Of a stretch of DNA of 56,493 nt, positions 43,234-51,343 are shown piece after piece (the first letter of the stretch is position 1; the number at the start of each line of letters is the position of its first letter). Made by a program: the position numbers and the translations under genes. Origin of the DNA: CAZGLR01 sp964526635. Lineage in GTDB: Bacteria > Zixibacteria > MSB-5A5 > GN15 > JAAZOE01. The notes beneath the pieces are model-generated. The model saw only the letters and a list, made by a program, of their open reading frames with translations. It was not told where the DNA came from and did no database searches. The stretch is taken from assembly GCA_964526635.1 (NCBI GenBank), contig CAZGLR010000006.1, positions 1 through 56,493 on the forward strand, in the 5' to 3' direction.

Positions 43234-44307
43234 TCAATTCTCGTTAAGCTCTTTTATAGCTTCAAGATAGCCGTATTCAACAAAGACCTGAAGCATCTCC
43301 TGGGCGGCAATCAGGTGGCCATAGGCGTTATAGTGGAAGGGATCAGCCTCGGCATCATCGAATAAATTATCATGAATATCGAATACTGCGGCCAGATCGA
43401 CCAGGCCGGTGTTTTCGCGGGCTGCCACGGTCCTGACGATTTCGTTGTATTGCCGGTGCAGTTGATGCAGGAATGAATCGGCGGCGCCATCGAAATAGAG
43501 TTCCAGTGAGGGTATCGGCGACGTCAGGAGTATCGGCCAGGAGCCGTTGGCGCGGGCTTCAGTAATCAGCGTGGTCAGGTTGGCGGCGTAGTCCTCGAGG
43601 CTTACCCGGCGGATACCGTCCTCCGTGGATAAGTCGATCGGGGTGGGGGCTGCGGAGACGAAAAGGCCGGTCAGGACACGGTAAAATCGGAATTGTCCGA
43701 AGAAATTCTGCAGGGCGATAATCGACTCGGACGGCATGATGATGTCTTTGTCGGGAACGCCGCGCGCCGCCAGCCATTGATCATTCCAGGCGAAATTGAT
43801 AATCAGGATTGTTGGCCGGTATTGGGCTACATTTTCACGATAATTAACAATACCCTGATGGCTGCTGTAGCCGGGGACGGAAAAATTGAAGACATCGAGG
43901 CCATCGGGGAGTGTCCAGAGCATCATATTGCGGAGATGTTCGCCGAAGGTCTCATCGAAATTGACGCCCCAGCCGAATGAGGTCGAATTGCCGATGATGG
44001 CGATCAACGGTTTCTCCGGCTGATTATTGAGATCCGGCCCGCGGAAGCCATTGGAATTGATAGTATAAGTCTGGCCCTTGAAAAACTCGGAAGTTACGGT
44101 CTGGCCGGGGCGAAACTTCCAGAAGAGGTTTTTGTCTTTGAGGAAGACTTCGGGAAAGTCGGGAGCACGGTTGACAGTGAACTGACCGCTGCGGGGATGG
44201 GCGTTAATGTCAAGCAGGTGCAGGGCACCCTCGGTAGCAATTAAAAACAGCAGGATCGAGAGTATGGGGAGAAAAATTTTGGCTGCGAGTGTGAATTTCA
44301 TGGGCAT
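43234..44307 (-). CDS. Membrane-anchored SGNH/GDSL-type hydrolase
   Basis: This 357-residue protein has one N-terminal membrane segment (about 8-27) and an SGNH hydrolase domain. Block I is IIGNSTSFGWG with the nucleophile Ser (GNS instead of GDS), the block with the oxyanion Asn reads NFAWND, and the Asp-His pair is in DPFHYNAYGH. Such enzymes remove or add acyl groups on sugars or other envelope molecules. It is the last gene of a minus-strand operon with a carbamoyltransferase and two tiny membrane proteins; the start lies three bases after the stop of the 53-residue gene. Its substrate is unknown; modification of the same product as the carbamoyltransferase is inferred. Confidence 0.82.
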   Translation of the reverse strand: MPMKFTLAAKIFLPILSILLFLIATEGALHLLDINAHPRSGQFTVNRAPDFPEVFLKDKNLFWKFRPGQTVTSEFFKGQTYTINSNGFRGPDLNNQPEKPLIAIIGNSTSFGWGVNFDETFGEHLRNMMLWTLPDGLDVFNFSVPGYSSHQGIVNYRENVAQYRPTILIINFAWNDQWLAARGVPDKDIIMPSESIIALQNFFGQFRFYRVLTGLFVSAAPTPIDLSTEDGIRRVSLEDYAANLTTLITEARANGSWPILLTSPIPSLELYFDGAADSFLHQLHRQYNEIVRTVAARENTGLVDLAAVFDIHDNLFDDAEADPFHYNAYGHLIAAQEMLQVFVEYGYLEAIKELNEN

Positions 44308-44310
44308 GGC

Positions 44311-44472
44311 CTAAAAGATGGAATAGATAAACGGCGCCATTGCCGAGCTTTCGGCGAATACGATAAACAGCGACAGCAGAAAGAGAAAGACAAAAATCGG
44401 CAGCAACCAGTAGCGCTTGCGGCAGCGGGCGAGGAACCATATTTCGCTCCACAAGCCGGCGCGTTCTTTCAT
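44311..44472 (-). CDS. DUF5989-family tiny membrane protein
   Basis: This 53-residue protein starts MKERAGLWSEIWFL and has one transmembrane helix (about 22-40: YWLLPIFVFLFLLSLFIVF) ending in SSAMAPFIYSIF. The cytoplasmic N-terminus is basic, the C-terminus short and hydrophobic. The pattern KxYWLLPI and SAxAPFIYSIF matches DUF5989 proteins, which typically lie between a NodU-type carbamoyltransferase and an SGNH hydrolase, exactly as here. It lies 70 bases after the carbamoyltransferase and almost touches the hydrolase gene, so it is almost certainly part of that operon. The function is unknown; a membrane tether for the module is a guess. Confidence 0.8.
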   Translation of the reverse strand: MKERAGLWSEIWFLARCRKRYWLLPIFVFLFLLSLFIVFAESSAMAPFIYSIF

Positions 44473-44542
44473 GTCACTAAACCATCCCATTGATAAAATA
44501 TACTAATTGGAGGCACTGTCGTCCAGATCAAAGCGTGTGGGC

Positions 44543-46276
44543 TCAATCTATTCCGGGGGAAATGACTAACTCATCGGGATATGGCCGAGGAATATCGGAT
44601 TTGTCGAAAATCAGGTTTTCGATACAAAGCATATCAATACCGGAGGAGAAAAACACCTGAAGGACCTGTTTGGCGGTGGCGGCGATGGGAAAACCGCGCA
44701 GATTGTAGCTGGTATTGAGCAGGACCGGAATGCCGGTGAGCTGTTCATAATGTTCGAGAATATCGCAGGCCGTTTGGTTTTGATCGCGATTGACTGTCTG
44801 AATTCGTGCGGTACCGTCGATATGCGTCACGGCGGGAATCATCTCGCGCTTTTCGGGCCGCACCGGAACGACGAAGGTCATATATGGCGAAGGTCTGTCG
44901 ACGTCAAACCATTCCCCGGCCTTTTCTTCAAGGACGATCGGGGCAAAGGGGCGAAAGGATTCCCGGAATTTGATGGTTGAGTTGATTTTATCTTTGGTGG
45001 CAGCATCGCGGGCAGAAGCCAGGATCGAACGATGGCCCAGAGCGCGGGGACCATATTCGCTGCGGCCTGTTATTAAACCGACGATTTTGCCATTATGCAG
45101 AGCCATAGCCACAATTTCTGCGGTAGTATCAACTGCTTTATGCGGGATGCCGTGGTTTTCGCAAAGCCTTTTCAACTCATCCATAGCCACCGCCGGTCCC
45201 AGCGCCGAGATAGTCCTGTGTTTTTGTCTTTCATTCCCCAGCAGGTGATGATACAGAAACAATGTCGCGCCCAGCGCACCGCCATCGTCACCCGAGGTAG
45301 GCTGAATGAAGATATCATCCCATTTTCCGCCGGCGAGCAACAAACCGGCGGCCTTACTGTTGAGGGCGACACCGCCTGACATGACCAGCTTACTTTTTCC
45401 GGTAAGTTCACGCGCATAATCGGTCATAGCGATCATGATATCCTCAGTGACTTTCTGAACCGATGCCGCCAGATCGCGATGGATATCTTCGAGCGGATCA
45501 TCGGGGAGCCGTCGGGGAGTCCCGAGGAGTTCTTCGAAGCGCTGTCCGGTCATCGCGAGACCATGCTGAAAAGTAAAATATTTCAGGTTGAGATTCAACG
45601 AGCCATCGTTGTGTACGGTCACCAGTTTATCGGCTATGATACCGGCAAAGCGCGGAGAGCCATAGGGTGCCAGGCCCATGAGTTTGTATTCGCCCGAATT
45701 CACCCGAAAACCCAGGAAATAGGTGAAGGCCGAATACAGCAATCCGACCGAATGGGGGTAGTTCATCTCTCGATGCAGGGTGATACGGTTGCCGTTACCC
45801 TCGGCAATCGATGCTGTCGTGTGTTCGCCGACGCCATCGATAGTAACAATAGCGGCATCATCAAATGGCGACAGAAAAAACGCCCCGGCGGCATGGGAAA
45901 GATGGTGTTCGGCGAAATAATACTCGGGTGAGTCGCCCAGTTTTTTCCGCAGGCGTTGGCCGATCCAGAGTTTCTGGCGCAGCCAGAGCGGCAGGGCGGA
46001 AATATATTGACGGTAGTTCAGAGGGGCATTGATCATGAGTTCGGTGAGTATGCGGTCGAATTTGAGCAGGGGGCGATCGTAGAAGATGACTGCATCGAGA
46101 TCCTCGGCTGTAATCCCGGCGTAATTAAGGCAATAATCAATGGCGAGATCGGGGAATCCCGAATCATGCTTTTGTCCGCTGAGCCGTTCTTCGGCGCAGG
46201 CGGCACTGATTTCGCCATCGTCAATCAAAGCCGCAGCGGAATCATGATAATAGCAGGAAACACCGAGGATTTTCAT
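44543..46276 (-). CDS. NodU/CmcH-family O-carbamoyltransferase
   Basis: This 577-residue cytoplasmic enzyme transfers a carbamoyl group from carbamoyl phosphate, through carbamoyl-adenylate, to a hydroxyl group. Kae1-like N-terminal domain motifs are YYHDSAAALI, FAEHHLSHAAGAFF and VTIDGVGEHTT with metal-binding His; then SGEYKLMGLAPYG. The C-terminal YrdC-like part has YGPRALGHRSILA, FRPFAPIVLEE and TGIPVLLNTSYNLRG. AGGGAT before the ATG. The upstream 75-residue gene ends two bases before the start. The acceptor is unknown: relatives modify Nod factors, antibiotics and surface sugars. The companion SGNH hydrolase and tiny membrane proteins suggest an envelope-linked product. Confidence 0.93.
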   Translation of the reverse strand: MKILGVSCYYHDSAAALIDDGEISAACAEERLSGQKHDSGFPDLAIDYCLNYAGITAEDLDAVIFYDRPLLKFDRILTELMINAPLNYRQYISALPLWLRQKLWIGQRLRKKLGDSPEYYFAEHHLSHAAGAFFLSPFDDAAIVTIDGVGEHTTASIAEGNGNRITLHREMNYPHSVGLLYSAFTYFLGFRVNSGEYKLMGLAPYGSPRFAGIIADKLVTVHNDGSLNLNLKYFTFQHGLAMTGQRFEELLGTPRRLPDDPLEDIHRDLAASVQKVTEDIMIAMTDYARELTGKSKLVMSGGVALNSKAAGLLLAGGKWDDIFIQPTSGDDGGALGATLFLYHHLLGNERQKHRTISALGPAVAMDELKRLCENHGIPHKAVDTTAEIVAMALHNGKIVGLITGRSEYGPRALGHRSILASARDAATKDKINSTIKFRESFRPFAPIVLEEKAGEWFDVDRPSPYMTFVVPVRPEKREMIPAVTHIDGTARIQTVNRDQNQTACDILEHYEQLTGIPVLLNTSYNLRGFPIAATAKQVLQVFFSSGIDMLCIENLIFDKSDIPRPYPDELVISPGID

Positions 46277-46278
46277 CG

Positions 46279-46506
46279 TTATCCCTGCCGCCGGAAATAG
46301 GTGAGATCATCGATCGGCAGTTTGCGCTGTTTCCAGTTGCTGTCGGCAGGGCGGTGTGAAAGCAGCCGTATGGCCCGGGCAATCAGGCCCCAGGGAGTGA
46401 AGATCAGGAGGTACAACAGGGTCAGGATAATCGCTATTTGTATGCGACCAAGGATGCGCGCGAACTTTTTCCAACGGTTCCACAGACAGTCAAAAAAATT
46501 CTTCAT
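46279..46506 (-). CDS. Small SxtJ-like membrane protein
   Basis: This 75-residue protein has one strong transmembrane helix (about 22-45, IQIAIILTLLYLLIFTPWGLIARAI) between a basic N-terminal stretch (WNRWKKFARILGR) and a polar tail with NWKQRKLPIDD. The segment LLYLLIFTPWGL matches the C-terminal part of SxtJ-type proteins that sit beside carbamoyltransferase genes. It is shorter than usual SxtJ and lacks the N-terminal helices. It is the first gene of the carbamoyltransferase operon, two bases before the NodU-type gene. The start has no Shine-Dalgarno sequence but lies six bases behind a TATATT element, suggesting a leaderless mRNA for the whole operon. Confidence 0.7.
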   Translation of the reverse strand: MKNFFDCLWNRWKKFARILGRIQIAIILTLLYLLIFTPWGLIARAIRLLSHRPADSNWKQRKLPIDDLTYFRRQG

Positions 46507-46512
46507 GGAGAT

Positions 46513-46542
46513 AATATAGCGAAATCAGACCTCGGGTATCAA
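46513..46542 (-). promoter_or_regulatory. Promoter of the carbamoyltransferase operon (leaderless)
   Basis: On the minus strand TTGATA (46542-46537), an 18-base spacer and TATATT (46518-46513) lie six bases before the ATG at 46506. The arrangement is the same as at nagZ. Confidence 0.5.
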
Positions 46543-46637
46543 GCGACGATAGTCACAGCGATATTGCTCTTGGGCACTATTTGCCGTATATACCGAAATA
46601 TCACTCCAATGGATAAATCGAGCAAAGGATAAATTTA

Positions 46638-47015
46638 ATGTTCAAAACATTTGTTATATCTCTGCTTGTCGTACTTTTCGGGACGGCGAACATGGCGGGA
46701 GCGCAGGCAATCGTACCGATCACCAATGAGATTTCATATTTCAGGAATGTCGGTGACGATGGCGCTGAGCGCGGCGAGACATTACAGATTATCTCGATCA
46801 ACAGTTTCAATATTGGTACCGAGTTTATTCTTGAATTCACCGGCGATTTCAACTGGGGGCTGGATTTGTTTGAGGACGATGACTACTATATCGAACTTTC
46901 TGTGGTCAAGCCGGTGTACAAATTTATATCCCTGAATTATCAGCGGATCTATGGCACCTTCTATGATCCGCCGGTGAATCAATTCGGGATACGGCTATCG
47001 TTTTTTACTCAATAA
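46638..47015 (+). CDS. Small exported protein of unknown function
   Basis: This 125-residue protein has a signal peptide (about 1-22, ends AGAQ) followed by about 100 residues of alternating polar and aromatic positions (ISYFRNV, FILEFTGDFNWGLDLF, YYIELSVVKPVYKFISLNYQRIYG) ending IRLSFFTQ, as in a small outer-membrane barrel or periplasmic beta protein. AAAGG lies about nine bases before the ATG. It is convergent with the MBL-like gene and shares a bidirectional terminator with it. I do not recognise a family. Confidence 0.6.
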   Translation: MFKTFVISLLVVLFGTANMAGAQAIVPITNEISYFRNVGDDGAERGETLQIISINSFNIGTEFILEFTGDFNWGLDLFEDDDYYIELSVVKPVYKFISLNYQRIYGTFYDPPVNQFGIRLSFFTQ

Positions 47016-47044
47016 AAAAAGCCCATCGGGACAGATGGGCTTTT
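47014..47044. terminator. Bidirectional terminator
   Basis: GCCCATC (47021-47027) pairs with GATGGGC (47034-47040); an A run precedes and a T run follows the stem, extending it. It serves the two convergent genes ending at 47015 and 47067. Confidence 0.75.
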
Positions 47045-47066
47045 GGAATGCAGTCAGTTGTTGCTG

Positions 47067-47819
47067 CTATTTTTGTTGGAATGACCGCGCACTTTCGATA
47101 TAGCGGTCGATATCCTCTTCGATGATTGAACCCTGTTGCGGGCAGATTCGTTCGGGGGACAGCCGTTCGATTTTATTCAGCGCATGGAGAAATGCTTTAC
47201 GAGAGCCGGAAACATTGTTGGCCCGTCCGTTGAGCGTATCCCATCCGCCGGCTGTGGCGAAAAGGTTCCATGGTCCTTCAGCAAAACTGAAGAGATTACC
47301 GCAGAACAATGTCGCCGTGGCTGAATCGAACAGGAGACCGGATGCCTGATCGGGCAGTTCCGGTGTTGTTGCGAAATCAAGGGTCCGTCCCGATGATAAA
47401 ATGATACTGTCGCCGCTGTCGAGACCGATGACCGGGGCTTTGCAGCCGTATGATTTAATGGCCGACTGCTCAGCCGATGGTGCATATATTCGGACGTTGC
47501 GATCGGCGGCATGTTCAAACAACGGTATCGCGGCGCAGCAATCGGGATGGTTGTGCAGCACGACCATATGGGTAAGGCGACTCAATTCTATTATCGAGGC
47601 GGTTTTCTGTTTGATCTGGCGATGGGTTTTATCATCGCGTGATCCGGGATTGATGAGGATTGCCTCGTTATTGTCGAGAATCAACCAGGTATTCTGCGAG
47701 CGGTTGTTCTCGGGATCGACGACACCCGCCCACCAGATCGTATCGGTAATCCGATGCGCTTTTCGATCATCATATTGCCGTCGTTCAACAAGTGCTATGG
47801 ATGATGGTGCTGAGGTCAT
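47067..47819 (-). CDS. Metallo-beta-lactamase-fold protein with incomplete metal site
   Basis: This 250-residue protein resembles the oxygen-reducing diiron (flavodiiron-type) branch of the MBL fold: HRITDTIWWAGVVDPE at the N-terminus, NTWLILDNNEAILINPG, then VVLHNHPDC where the HxExD ligand motif is expected, LFDSATATLFCGNLFSF and ICPQQGSII. First-shell ligands appear partly lost: the second His motif reads ELPDQASG, the bridging Asp in the FCGNLF segment is Asn, and the last His is Gln. No flavodoxin domain is present. AGGAG before the ATG at 47819 supports this start rather than a GTG two codons earlier. Cytoplasmic. A sensor or redox-inactive role is possible; activity is unknown. Confidence 0.7.
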   Translation of the reverse strand: MTSAPSSIALVERRQYDDRKAHRITDTIWWAGVVDPENNRSQNTWLILDNNEAILINPGSRDDKTHRQIKQKTASIIELSRLTHMVVLHNHPDCCAAIPLFEHAADRNVRIYAPSAEQSAIKSYGCKAPVIGLDSGDSIILSSGRTLDFATTPELPDQASGLLFDSATATLFCGNLFSFAEGPWNLFATAGGWDTLNGRANNVSGSRKAFLHALNKIERLSPERICPQQGSIIEEDIDRYIESARSFQQK

Positions 47820-47942
47820 AATCACTCCTGCAATACGTTCTGCTTTGGTTATCGGATAAACAGTCAGAAAATTTACTTATCCTGCAGCAGGAATGACAAA
47901 TCGATAAAAGAACGGCGCCGGTGGTGCCGCCAATGACTGACC

Positions 47943-49013
47943 TCAGTTTTCGAGCGGGTAGATAATAACAGCGTCGGGTTCTTCATTGCGCACGATATTG
48001 ACATGTGCACCATTTGTGAGATTATCCAGGATCAGGGTAAACAGCTGCTTGATACTGCGCGGCGAGGTGCCCTCGACATTGCGGATGAGATCATCGGTTC
48101 TCAGGCCGGAAATGTAGGCCAGCTTCAGGGTGTCGATATCGACGACACGGTAGAAACCGCTTTGTCCCCGGGCTACTGAAAATCCCAGGCGGCCACCGGG
48201 CGGCGGCTGCAGTTGGTGAGTACCCCAGCCGGTGTGGCGCGGAGTTTCTTTTACCGGCGGCCGGGTCAGTGAGACCAGTTTGGAGCCATAGGGAACCGAG
48301 GCGATACGCATGGCCAGGGTGGTATCGTGAGAGAGTTCCCATTCATCCCAGATATAATTTAGTAATACTTCCTGTCCGACTTCCCGTTTCTTCCAGTGCA
48401 CGGAGGTAAACATGGCCATGACGGAATCGACATTGGCGAAATCGGACATGGTGCGTAATGCCAGCAGATTGGCCATATTGTCAAAGCGCCGTGGTGTCTT
48501 CTGTAGAAGTGGATGGCCGGATATAAAGTATGGCGACGCGCCTGGATAAGCGGTTTGATCCAGAAGCCGCTTGGCCAGTTGCTGAAAGATTGTAAAATAT
48601 GGTGACAGCCCGCCGGGCAGCGCCTCGATAAGGACACCATTTTTCTTCCCCGCCAGCGGTATGGTCAACGGATCATGATTGGCGTAATCGGGATAATATT
48701 TGACAATGAATATATCAAATTCCGGTTCGACCCATTCGATGCCGGCGTAATAGGACAGGTAATAGAGGACAGCATCGCCCTGTTCGTCCCAGAACACTTT
48801 GAGCGATTCGGCATCGGGTACAATCGTTGAGCAGGCCCGCAGGGCTTCGCGGCGCGTGGCGTAATCATCGGGAAACAGCGAGATCATGTAATCGAAATTA
48901 TCGATGACCATCTCGACATCCGGCAAATCGTCGACCTGGGCCCGAACGGATGGCGCCGGTGCCAGCAGGATAAGCGAAAGGAGGATATATATGGTGATCA
49001 GACAATGGCGCAT
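47943..49013 (-). CDS. Secreted protein with C-terminal PDZ domain
   Basis: This 356-residue protein has a signal peptide (about 1-25, ends VRAQ), a helical middle domain of unknown family (about 30-265; EPEFDIFIVKYYPDY, LSPYFTIFQQLAKRLLDQ) and a PDZ-like domain at the end (about 270-356: GGRLGFSVARGQ, YISGLRTDDLIRNVEGTSPRS, HVNIVRNEEP). PDZ domains bind C-termini of proteins; here no protease domain is attached, so it may be an adaptor or chaperone in the periplasm. GGGAAT is the likely ribosome binding site. It starts five bases after the stop of the polytopic membrane protein gene, so both are probably one transcript. Confidence 0.7.
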   Translation of the reverse strand: MRHCLITIYILLSLILLAPAPSVRAQVDDLPDVEMVIDNFDYMISLFPDDYATRREALRACSTIVPDAESLKVFWDEQGDAVLYYLSYYAGIEWVEPEFDIFIVKYYPDYANHDPLTIPLAGKKNGVLIEALPGGLSPYFTIFQQLAKRLLDQTAYPGASPYFISGHPLLQKTPRRFDNMANLLALRTMSDFANVDSVMAMFTSVHWKKREVGQEVLLNYIWDEWELSHDTTLAMRIASVPYGSKLVSLTRPPVKETPRHTGWGTHQLQPPPGGRLGFSVARGQSGFYRVVDIDTLKLAYISGLRTDDLIRNVEGTSPRSIKQLFTLILDNLTNGAHVNIVRNEEPDAVIIYPLEN

Positions 49014-49018
49014 TGTGT

Positions 49019-50095
49019 CTATTCCCGGTCTTTGCGTGGCTGGTCTGGATCGGTATCATCGGGGTCGTCGGTCGTCTCGGGGGGAGATTCCGGCGGTGGC
49101 GATGGTGACATATCCAGCGTTTTTTCATCATCGTTGTCATCGGTCAACGAATGAGATGGCGGTATCGGGTCAGGCATCTCCGGTGGTGACGGCGGCGGAG
49201 GTGGAGAGTAGGTTTGACCGTTGTCACCAACAACCTGATCTTTCCATCCTGACAATTGATAATAAAACTCAGTCGTCATCAGGTGCATCGCCGCTCCGGT
49301 GAAGCCCTGGACAATAATCGATATCAGCAGGACAACCGGGATTCCCAGTAACAGTGCCAGAATCAGGCTGGCAAAGCCAATGGCCACAAACGGCACCGCG
49401 ATAGCCATGAGAATAGCCAGCGTCGCAAGCCCGACCCCGATTGAAATTCCCAGATAGATCAGGCAATAGAGAAGCGTATTGCCGAGATCATCGGTCCACA
49501 GATTCCAGGCATCTCCGATGGCATCAAATACCCCACGGTCACGAATGACGACAATGCGCTCAGCCAGGGCCAGTGTAACAACCTGTATGAACATGGCCAG
49601 GATAAACAGCGGGATGATGATAATCAGCGACAGGATGCCGAGACCGACATGGATTAAGAAGCAGGCAACGGCGGCAAGCCCGAGAACGACGACAACAGCG
49701 AATACGACCGCGATGGAAAGAATCATGATACCGAATAATCGCCAGAAGTAGTGCAGACCCGCTTTGAATGATTTCCCGAGGCGATATTCTTCGCTCTCCT
49801 TCAAGCAACGGGCGGCATCGATCAGGGCGCCGATAGCGATTGTCCCGAGGACAATAAAAACCAGGATCAGAAGCAACAATGCTGCGACCAGACCGAGTAT
49901 AATCAATGGTGTGAAAAAGTCGAGATTGAAGCGATCGAGGTTCCATTTGGTGAAATTCCAGTCGCTGTCGTCGGGTATGAAATTGAAGATATTGCTGATG
50001 GTGCTGCTGCCCGAGAGGAGAAATCCCAAAATCCACAGCGATTTGTATTTCCAGGCCTGTTTAAACCCGGTACTTATGATTTTTCCGAATTCCAT
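49019..50095 (-). CDS. Polytopic membrane protein with proline-rich tail
   Basis: This 358-residue protein has about six transmembrane segments (from about 20 to 280), rich in Ile, Leu and Val, with an N-terminal amphipathic stretch (FGKIISTGFKQAWKYKSLWILGF) typical of a widespread unnamed membrane family. The last ~65 residues form a disordered, acidic, proline-rich tail (PPPPPSPPEMPDP, PESPPETTDDPDDTD). No transporter or enzyme motif is visible. The start lacks a clear Shine-Dalgarno sequence. It is the first gene of a pair with the PDZ protein, five bases apart. Function unknown. Confidence 0.7.
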   Translation of the reverse strand: MEFGKIISTGFKQAWKYKSLWILGFLLSGSSTISNIFNFIPDDSDWNFTKWNLDRFNLDFFTPLIILGLVAALLLLILVFIVLGTIAIGALIDAARCLKESEEYRLGKSFKAGLHYFWRLFGIMILSIAVVFAVVVVLGLAAVACFLIHVGLGILSLIIIIPLFILAMFIQVVTLALAERIVVIRDRGVFDAIGDAWNLWTDDLGNTLLYCLIYLGISIGVGLATLAILMAIAVPFVAIGFASLILALLLGIPVVLLISIIVQGFTGAAMHLMTTEFYYQLSGWKDQVVGDNGQTYSPPPPPSPPEMPDPIPPSHSLTDDNDDEKTLDMSPSPPPESPPETTDDPDDTDPDQPRKDRE

Positions 50096-50187
50096 ATGGC
50101 TATCTTTCTATTTTTTTGCAGCGAAGTCAAATAAAATTACGGCGCGCAGTCTATTGTCGGCAATTGCTATACCGCTGTTTGGCCGGA

Positions 50188-51093
50188 TTATTCAGCAGCA
50201 GCAGAGCTGGGCGGGATCGGCGGCGGTGCTGAGCGGGCACTGCGGACAATAATTGCCCCAAGCAGGATCAGCGCACCGCCGATCCATTCAATTGCCGCCG
50301 GGACCGAGGCCAATAAAATAAAGCCGGCAGTGGCGGTGATTAATGGTTGTGTTTGATTGATCAAAACGGTTCGCGACAGCGAGTTTCGGCGGATGGCCAG
50401 AATATAAAACGTTCGACCCAGAACCGGGGCCAGCAATGCGGTTATTGCCACCATGCCGGCGGTGTTGAGATCCGGGGGAATAAATGATTTCCCGCGCAGA
50501 ATGATAATGACCGCAAAGCAGGGGATCATCAACAGGTTGCGATAGAATAAGAACAGCATCGGCCGGATATCGGCGATCTTTGATTTCAACGCAATTTCCG
50601 CGCCGGAAAACAGAAGCGCCGAGAGGAGCATGAGCGTCACTCCCCGTGATACTGCCGCGCCACCGGTGAACTTCAACAGGACGATACCCGACAGGGCGAC
50701 TATGCCGCCGATAATTTCAAAACGATTCAGTCGTTCCTTGAGAATGATAATGGCGAAGATAATTGTTACCAAGATTTTAATGCGTGACAAAAACGACTGG
50801 GTGGCCGGTTCCAGATAGGCCAGGGCGGTCCAGGAAAAAAATATAGCTATAGAAAAAACAACTGACAAACGGGTAATCAGCCAGAATTGGCGGGCCGTGA
50901 CCTGGCCGACAATAGTCCGTTGCCTGGCCAGAATCAATGGCGGCAGCGACCAGCCGAAGGCAAAGACAAAGAGGTAGAACGTGAGTGTTTCCGACGAAAT
51001 GATGCCAACCGCCACTTTGGCCGGGATGATCGCCAGACCGGTCACGACAGCGGTAGCAAAGGCGAATATGTCGCCCCAGGCTGTCTTTGACAT
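50188..51093 (-). CDS. EamA/DMT-superfamily transporter
   Basis: This 301-residue protein has ten hydrophobic segments arranged as two repeats of five, the EamA pattern: motif LTIIFAIIILKERLNRFEIIGGIVALSGIVLL-like at the end of the first repeat and FILLASVPAAIEWIGGALILLGAIIV at the end of the second. Family members are exporters of amino acids, nucleosides or other metabolites; the substrate is not identifiable. It lacks a Shine-Dalgarno sequence, but a TATATT element lies seven bases before the ATG. It is divergent from the transhydrogenase gene, with 250 bases between the starts. Confidence 0.85.
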   Translation of the reverse strand: MSKTAWGDIFAFATAVVTGLAIIPAKVAVGIISSETLTFYLFVFAFGWSLPPLILARQRTIVGQVTARQFWLITRLSVVFSIAIFFSWTALAYLEPATQSFLSRIKILVTIIFAIIILKERLNRFEIIGGIVALSGIVLLKFTGGAAVSRGVTLMLLSALLFSGAEIALKSKIADIRPMLFLFYRNLLMIPCFAVIIILRGKSFIPPDLNTAGMVAITALLAPVLGRTFYILAIRRNSLSRTVLINQTQPLITATAGFILLASVPAAIEWIGGALILLGAIIVRSARSAPPPIPPSSAAAE

Positions 51094-51100
51094 AGCTGTT

Positions 51101-51128
51101 AATATAGCGCTTTCTCAGCGCCCGGCAA
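51101..51128 (-). promoter_or_regulatory. Promoter of the EamA gene (leaderless)
   Basis: On the minus strand TTGCCG (51128-51123), a 16-base spacer and TATATT (51106-51101) lie seven bases before the ATG at 51093. Confidence 0.42.
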
Positions 51129-51343
51129 TAACCTGCTGCCAATATGTCAACTTATTTTACCATTGAATTGACACCCGGTCGGTTTTATGATATTTTCTTC
51201 GTTCCCGTATTCCGGGCAATAGATAAAAGACTAAGATTTTGATCATAATGGCCTTTGGAAACCATTGTGGATTCGTATCTTCATGCAATTGACTGACAAC
51301 GAAAAATTTCATCAGGCGCCGATATCGGTGAGGTTTTGCATTC

